Shown here: piece after piece, positions 57,788-64,000 of the stretch
How the letters are laid out: the number at the start of each line of letters is the position of its first letter
How positions within the stretch are numbered: the stretch's first letter is position 1
NCBI GenBank assembly: GCA_038373865.1
Contig: JAXGGA010002344.1
Location: forward strand, 1-64,000
Source of the DNA: Uloborus plumipes
Taxonomy: Eukaryota; Arthropoda; Arachnida; Araneae; Uloboridae
Direction: 5' to 3'
Length of the DNA stretch: 64,000 nucleotides
The notes under the pieces: model-generated
What the model saw: the letters and a program-made list of their open reading frames with translations, nothing else
Database searches by the model: none
What the model was told of the DNA's origin: nothing
Program-made: the position numbers and the translations under genes

Positions 57788-58441
57788 TATGGTAATTTGG
57801 TGGAAGACGCCGTATTGGGGAAGATGTCGTATCGTGTTGCACCCACAAACATTAACAAATACAGCTAGCCACTCAGTTAGAATGAAGGAGCATGTACTTC
57901 GAGAGCATACATAAATTAGTTATGATTTACCGCAGGTTTGAGGGGTATTTTTACAGTGTTTTGTCATTTTTACCTCTCTCTGTTGAGTACCCAAATTAGT
58001 GTTCAATGCCTTTATCTAAGACGTCATATTTTCGTTTGGGGAAGATGCCGTTGCTTTTTCCGTCACTCCCAAGATAAAACAATGATCCTATTCGAAACAC
58101 AGACCTAGAAAACTACACCGAATCGTCTGAAAAAATGTGATTCGATGAAATACATTGTATACAGCAGTTGAAGCAGACAGTTATGCACGGCATCTCCCCT
58201 CTACAGAAATTGCACTAGCGGCATCTTCCCCAACCGTTGGGGAAGATGCCGAAATGGAAGGGTTTGGTAATCCTTAATTTTCGGTGGTAAAAAGAAATAG
58301 TTTTTCAAAACGAATTCTATTTTTTTACCAATCACAAAAGTTCATATTTTGGGGATAAATTGGATTTTTAAAAGTAAAACCAATGCCCTATTTTATATAA
58401 AATAAAGTCAAAAACTAAGGCTTCTTCCCCAATCTACCGTA
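57788..58441. mobile_element. TIR element with internal GGGGAAGATGCCG repeats
   Basis: The right end in reverse reads TACGGTAGATTGGGGAAGAA; the left end is a diverged TATGGTAATTTGGTGGAAGA. The motif TTGGGGAAGATGCCG or close variants occurs inside at about 57814, 58036 and 58241, with an inverted copy (GCATCTTCCCCAACC) at about 58220. A related fragment is at 10745-11017. Non-coding. Confidence 0.65.
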
Positions 58442-58845
58442 TTAAGAGATTCATTTTCTTTAATAAATGATTTTTTTTTGTTGCTATTATTATTGAAGAC
58501 CTCGGTGGAAGAATCTACAATCAAAATAGGAAACAAGCTTTTTTTCCTTTTTTTAAGGGGCTGTAACCCCTTACTGTTTTTTTACGCTACTTTTGAGAAG
58601 AAAGTGAAGAAAAGGTTACCTATTTTGCTGCATTATTTTGAATCTGAGATAAATATTTGAATTATCAGTAAACGTTCAGAATTATCTGAATTGTTACATG
58701 CATGAACGGAACAGTAGGAATAAATAAAAAATCATTATAAATAAATAACATTATGTTTCATTGAACTGTCATTGAAACTGGGTTCACCGTTGCACATACT
58801 AACATTGTATGAAGTGTGAAAACAAAATCCTTTCAAATGAATTTT
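58442..58845. other. intergenic, nothing recognised
   Basis: AT-rich DNA. Confidence 0.4.
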
Positions 58846-59854
58846 CATAACAGCAGTGGCGTAGGAAGGTGGGGGCGAGGGGGGCGGCCCGCCCCGGGTG
58901 CCAGCTATGGAGGGGGTGACAAAAACTGCCCGTGCTGAATTTGAACTTTTGTGTCCCCCTCTCTCCGAAGAAAAAACCACATTTATAAAATTTGCATGAG
59001 CTCCTGCAACTCATGCCAATCTGTTTATGTGCTTGAATAATATGGCGTGAGCTTAGTGAAATATGGGGAGGGAAGGGGGTATTGTCTTTTGCCGTACACA
59101 AGAAATTTTACATTCCTTCTTTTACTAGAGAAAAATTATCATGTTAGGTAGAGGTTCCGAAACTTGTGATGTGAAATAATGAACAATAATTTGGAACAGT
59201 TTGTACGAATTTTGATAAAAGTCGATTGCAATAGTCATGTTTATTTAACTTTATTAGCAATAGTTGTTTCAAAGTATAAGAAATTGTATTGATATACTAA
59301 AAAATACGTAACTACAGAGTAAATGATTATTCCATAACACTAATAAAACAGCACTGAATTAAAAAATAATAATTTAAGAGATGTGTTTATTTGATGGATA
59401 TAATTACTTATCACAACTTTTATAAGATGGATAAAAATACTCTTAGTCTTAATACGTAGCACAGATACATTTTTTTACACTATGGTGATTGTGGTGAGAT
59501 ACACGGGCCATACAACAAACTGCATATTATTGTATTTCGGGTCTGCTTTCAAGTAAATTAATTTGCACTCTAGTTGTGAAAAAAAAAAGTTGTTTTCCAA
59601 ACTATGTTTCTTTATAAAATAAGGTCAATTTATTCTTTTTTTCAAAATTCAACCAAAAATGTTGGGGGTGCGGCGCACTCCCTGGCACCGCCGTAAATCC
59701 GCCTACGAAAGAGATGGAAAAGGCTCTGAGCTTACTTCGGAATTTTTTTCAGAATTGAAGTTATTTAAGGCTGTCTTTGAGGACGTCAGGGGTTTAGGGC
59801 TCTCCCCGAGAACCTTCTGAAACTGAAATTACAATATAAATAAACGGCTGGTGT

Positions 59855-60367
59855 CAGAGGCGCCCACAGAAGGGGGGGGGGGATTATAGTGCAAGTTGCG
59901 CCATCAAAATTTTTGGGGGGATTTCTTTTAACTAATTTATTTATTTATTTCATTATTTATTACTTTTTTTAATTTAAATTATTTACTGATTTTTTTTAAT
60001 CTAAATTATTCATTAATTAGTTTTTTTAATTTAAATTGTTTACCGATTTTTAAAAATAATTCATTAATTTATTTTTAATTTAAATTATTTCTTTATTATT
60101 ATTTATTTATTTATTTATTTTGTGTGTGTGCTTGAAATGTCTGGAAGGGAAAAAAAAGCGATTTCATTAGGCGCATTATTAATACTTTTAAAAAATTAAT
60201 AATACATAAAAAATAATAGTTCATCAAAAAAAATAAATCATATTTAAAAAATTTAATAAATAAAAAAGAGAGGTAAAAGTAAAAATAAAAAGCACAAGAG
60301 GTTGTGAAAAATTGTGGGGGGGGGGGGGATTTGCACCATTGAGCTTAGGGGGGGATGGGCACCCCTG
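59855..60367. mobile_element. hAT-type MITE, G-tract family, copy 5
   Basis: Starts CAGAGGCGCCCACAG and ends GATGGGCACCCCTG. Flanks GCTGGTGT (59847-59854) and GCTGGTGC (60368-60375) differ at one base. The palindrome is slightly decayed (TAGTGCAAGTTGCGCCA). It lies inside the 4.1-kb hAT unit. Confidence 0.88.
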
Positions 60368-60370
60368 GCT

Positions 60371-60770
60371 GGTGCACAGAAAAAATGGGGGGGGGGGTCA
60401 AGAAATGTAGTTGGGGCAGCATCTCCATAAGCTGTTTTTTTTATATAGCAACATTTTTTTTACATGATTGGATTTTAACGTGTTACTGATTAAATGACCT
60501 GTAAAAATGTCTGAGAAGTGAATCAAAAATTACAACAGAAGGCCCCATTCCGATTCAAAGCTCTATTTTTACGATATAACATGAAAAAAAGTCTATTTTG
60601 AGGAATATTCAGCTTTTACTTTTGTGAAATAAATCAATCCATTGAGTAAAAAATCATTTTTCATTGAACATTACTTTTTAACTCTGAAAAGTGAGGGGGC
60701 AAGGTCCCTTTACTTTTGGAAGTGAGGTGGCACTCCCCTTGCCCACTGTACATGTACAAGCCGCCAGTGA
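60371..60770 (-). repeat. dispersed repeat family C, copy 2
   Basis: Reverse-orientation match to 35040-35455, sharing the segment whose complement is GATTGATTTATTTCACAAAA. The outer end runs into GCCGCCAGTG, reminiscent of hAT termini. Confidence 0.6.
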
Positions 60771-61284
60771 CAATATTAGACTATCTTTGGTAGTAAAGTT
60801 AGGGAAAGGTGGCTCGTGAACTCCCTAACAGAAAGGTTTTTGATTAATATCCTAAAACCCAATTAGACTATCTTTAATAACATAAAAAAGGTTAGGAGGA
60901 GTGTTAACAAGAAATTTTGTGATATTAAAGTTTCAAGAAAGCACCTTTACGATATAATTTGTTTGAAAGAGAGGCCTGCCTCTCTCGGTTTAAGGTCTAA
61001 AAATGCATTTTTAGGCTATATGTTCGGAGCTTTTAGGGGATGGAAGGGGGGTTTGAAGTTTCTCCTTAAATTTTTCAGTGTTGAATATTAAAACTGATAC
61101 TTTAAAATTATCAGGGGGATGTTAGGTTGAGAAATTTGGGAGCTCTCTTTTCTAAACACTCATTCGGAAATTAACCTTTGAAGACATTAGACAGGTTACA
61201 GGGAGATCTCTACCAGAAATAGTTTTAACTTTAAATTTTTGAAAGGGCCTTCTGAGACCACCCCTTATAAACGCCCTCGTATTA

Positions 61285-61990
61285 TCTACTTATATTAAAA
61301 ACTGAGTATCTTTCTAACTATCTTTCTTTCTAACTAACTATCTTTCTTTCTAACTATCTTTCTTTCTAACTATCTTTTTATGTCACGCTTCTTTCTCCTG
61401 AACGCCAATGACCTGAAAGTCGAACCAGGTACCGATAGATAGGTAATTTTTCAGGCTTCATTAGTTTCAATTGATATAATTATACGATTTTAATTAGCGA
61501 AGATATCAATTAATAAGTAGTCAAGTTTAAAGCGATTAAGCCTAATAAATGATTAAATATGAAATCCATTGTTGAAACGTGGTTGCTATGAAACAGTAAA
61601 AACAATGATAATGAGAATTTTGAGTAAAGGCTTAACTAAATCAAACACGAAACTCATAAGCGGGCCACTTACGTAGAATTTTTATCGCTAGCTACTGGTA
61701 ATATTTTGAAACATTTATTTGTTGAAGAGCCATCTACTTATATTAAAAACTGAGTGTCTATGTCTGCTTTTTTTCTTTGAGCGAGCTGAACTTACTGAAA
61801 CTTTCCTCACCATCTTGAAGACGTGAAGCATCTCAATAATTCGAATGATTTTTTTTATATAGGAAAAAAGTAAAGGCGTGAAGCGCCTGTAAGCGAGCCG
61901 CCTTGGCGGGAAGTAGTTTCTTTAAATTTTTTTCTCACTACTTTCAGGGAACGAAGTGCCCGTGCAACGCCGGGCCACGTGCGTGGTATG
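61285..61990 (+). mobile_element. Helitron-like terminal fragments
   Basis: TCTACTTATATTAAAAACTG occurs twice, at 61285 and 61733, each preceded by A, like Helitron 5' termini. Around 61890-61985 GC-rich phrases such as GTGCAACGCCGGGCCACGTG follow, resembling Helitron 3' regions, but no clean hairpin-CTRR end is visible. No protein part. Tentative. Confidence 0.4.
61305..61380. repeat. CTTTCTAACTAT-type tandem repeat
   Basis: Several imperfect units of TATCTTTCTTTCTAAC in tandem. Confidence 0.9.
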
Positions 61991-62021
61991 TCTTGAAATC
62001 GAATGAACATTAAATTATATC

Positions 62022-62934
62022 AAATAATATAACTTCAGAATGAGGTAAAAGTTAGAGAGGGGAGACGTTATGCATCAACATGCCGCAGGAAGCTAATCTA
62101 GCTGCCCTGGCAGCTAGTGAGATACAATTATCTGATTCTTCTACTAATATATTAAATGACAGTGGCAGGACGTAACTGCTGTCCGCTGTTGAGACATTAA
62201 AAATGATTGATACATCTAGTCCTACCAATTTAACTCAAAAACTCAACAATTTGTGTCAATAAATGTTCAAAAATAGAATCAATTCTAAGTGGTATGTACA
62301 TTATAGGGTGCATATAGGAAAGATCATTGTAATGCCTTCGTAAGATTTTATCTAAAAATTAAAAGTCAAAACTCATTAAAATTTTAGTTTTTATAACTGA
62401 AATTTCAGTAAAAATTAAGGGGGCAGTGCCTTTGAACCCCTTTTAATACCATGGGGTATGGAATAAAAAATTCGTCAACTATACTATTTTTGAATTCATT
62501 TATGCATTTTTCTAAGTGCCCCCCTCCCTAAAATATTTTCTGTTTGCGCTACTATTCCTGCATCCTTTACCTGCCTGATTTGAAATGGAAGTGGCACTTT
62601 ATTTATGTTCGTAAAAGAGCCGGGTGTTCTTTCGCCGACTCCACAGCTCAGCGGATATACTGCGTGTTTTTGTACGTACTATACAAATCAAAATGCAACA
62701 ATGTTTTTTCACTCTTTAGTGCGTATTTCGTGGATGAAGGCCAATTTTCCTTTCTGTCTCGTTTTTTTCTTTTCTTCTTACACGAGAATTTTTGCGCTAG
62801 AAAATTTTCAGTATTTGGTTTTTATTCATATAAACACTTTTGCAGGCGTTATATCATGATACTTTGCTTTCCTAATAAATTAAAAAAAATTAAATTAAAA
62901 AAATAATCTTCAATTTGTCATTTTGCTCATAATA
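62022..62934. other. interior of the 4.1-kb hAT unit, no gene recognised
   Basis: A 120-codon frame (62544-62906) has no domain and ends in a Lys-rich A-run. Nothing further is recognised. Confidence 0.35.
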
Positions 62935-63002
62935 TTAGGGGGGGTGACAAATTGAGCTGCGCCCCGGGTGCCATCAGACCTTGCTACGCCACTGCATAAC
63001 AG

Positions 63003-64000
63003 TTTTTCCCGGTTCCTGAAAGGTTTTATAAAGTGAAACTCTCCTCCTTGCACCGTGGTCTTATATTGAACTTGTTGAAAGCATATAAAAGCGAGAAACC
63101 GGTATGCCTCATAGTTGATAATAATAATATACTTCATTCTTTTAAACTGATAATGTTTTTTTTACTACTTCCCATTCTTTTGGATTTTCTTCGCCCTTCT
63201 TGATCTTCCTACTGCTGAATTAAGAGTAACATTGTCTTCTATGAGGATTTGTATTAACAACAGTGTTAGAGAGAGCTTGCAGATGCAAGCGCAATAATTT
63301 ATTTGAAATCCCTTTTAATCTCTGCCAGCGCAAGAATTTATTTTAAAACCTTTCCCCAACTGGTTTTTATTTGCTGTTATACGAACTCTAGTGTTTTCGG
63401 AGTATCCGGTTATGAAAGGTTTCCCATTTCACCATTTCATTAATTGAAACCACTGATATTTCAGTACACCTTTTCTCTCACGTGCGGTAGCTAGATAATA
63501 ACAATTTGGATACATTTAATGTGACTGTAAGAGCTCGCATAGTTTGGGTTCGCCGTGTGAATCAGGTATCGATTTTCCAGTGCGCATGCGTCCCTATCAG
63601 TAAAGGGGCAATGAGGACTTCAAATAGTCAAACTCTTTAGTCCAGCTTCGAATTCTCGACCATGAAAGACCACTGAGTGCTGATCCTGCTTCAAAGAACT
63701 TTCTAAGAAGTTCGACAACTTTTGAAGTTGTCCCTTGAGATGCCAGGGACCCTAGACAGGTAAAGCAGCTAGAGTCTAATAATGATTATTTCATTTATAA
63801 TCCTTTTAGATATGCTATAATTATGATATAATTTGAAAATTAGTAAATAAATAAAATCTACAAAATTTGGTTAAGGATGAAGTCAAACAATAAGGGTTAT
63901 TAAAAATTAAATAATAATAATAATAATAATAAAAATAATAATTAATTTGAAAATGTTTGTTTCTTCGATTGACGTTTAAAATGAAATTATTAATAAATAA
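63003..64000. other. intergenic, with AAT microsatellite
   Basis: AATAAT units lie at about 63910-63945. No gene or element ends are recognised. Confidence 0.45.

Larger units (their letters stand above)
58854..62994. mobile_element. 4.1-kb hAT-type unit with perfect target duplication
   Basis: Left end CAGTGGCGTAGGAAGGT; right end in reverse CAGTGGCGTAGCAAGGT. Perfect 8-bp duplication CATAACAG at 58846-58853 and 62995-63002. Matching subterminal blocks (CCCCGGGTGCC, then GGGGTGAC, in opposite orientation) confirm the pairing. The interior has no transposase frame and contains a hAT MITE (59855-60367), repeat family C and Helitron-like pieces. A segment CCGCCGTAAATCCGCCTAC near 59690 resembles another hAT terminus, so the interior may include a second element. 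Confidence 0.75.

Overview
This window is animal nuclear DNA, most likely from an arthropod and possibly a chelicerate such as a spider. The sequence is strongly AT-rich. It contains one intron-bearing host gene in a dense, decayed mixture of transposable elements: Tc1/mariner, hAT, Helitron, Penelope-like, CR1-like and RNase H-type LINEs, plus several fold-back/MITE families. The taxon is an inference from that repertoire and from the style of the host gene. I saw no bacterial operons, rRNA, convincing tRNA or CRISPR array.

Host gene. The only gene I can reconstruct as intact is a plus-strand major facilitator superfamily transporter of the MFSD4 / sodium-dependent glucose transporter 1 type. 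Four coding exons (28129-28200, 36127-36253, 38611-38772, 39977-40971) join in phase at GT-AG introns and give 451 residues. An acceptor-like site just before the start codon suggests a further 5' untranslated exon upstream. Its first intron is 7.9 kb and is largely filled with mobile DNA.

Layout. 1-10 kb: degraded repeats, a MITE, a 94-bp tandem duplication, a frameshifted arthropod repeat protein, a long TA microsatellite and two hAT-type insertions. 10-17 kb: a Penelope-like GIY-YIG remnant with a hammerhead-like core, then several hAT-type elements and TIR elements. 17.7-20.9 kb: a Tc1-like element with two mariner-like elements inside it. 21-24 kb: a hAT element, and a CR1-like LINE 3' end split by another hAT. 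28-41 kb: the transporter gene; intron 1 holds a deleted mariner, a Helitron remnant, and a LINE split by a fold-back element that itself carries a second fold-back and a hAT MITE. 43-48 kb: a Tc1-like transposon and Penelope-like terminal sequences with hammerhead-like cores. 48.7-51.2 kb: a fold-back element with arms near 1 kb. 53 kb: a possible promoter with a CCAAT box. 55-63 kb: more hAT and TIR elements, including a 4.1-kb unit bounded by a perfect 8-bp target duplication.

Taken together, at least eleven hAT-type insertions with recognisable 8-bp target duplications (seven or eight matching bases) are present, yet I see no hAT transposase; they were presumably moved by enzymes encoded elsewhere. 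Nothing in the window looks like a coherent new multi-gene system. The most unusual items are the nested elements, the long fold-back elements, the conserved G-tract MITE family, and the hammerhead-like motifs. All calls come from reading the sequence; no database search was possible.
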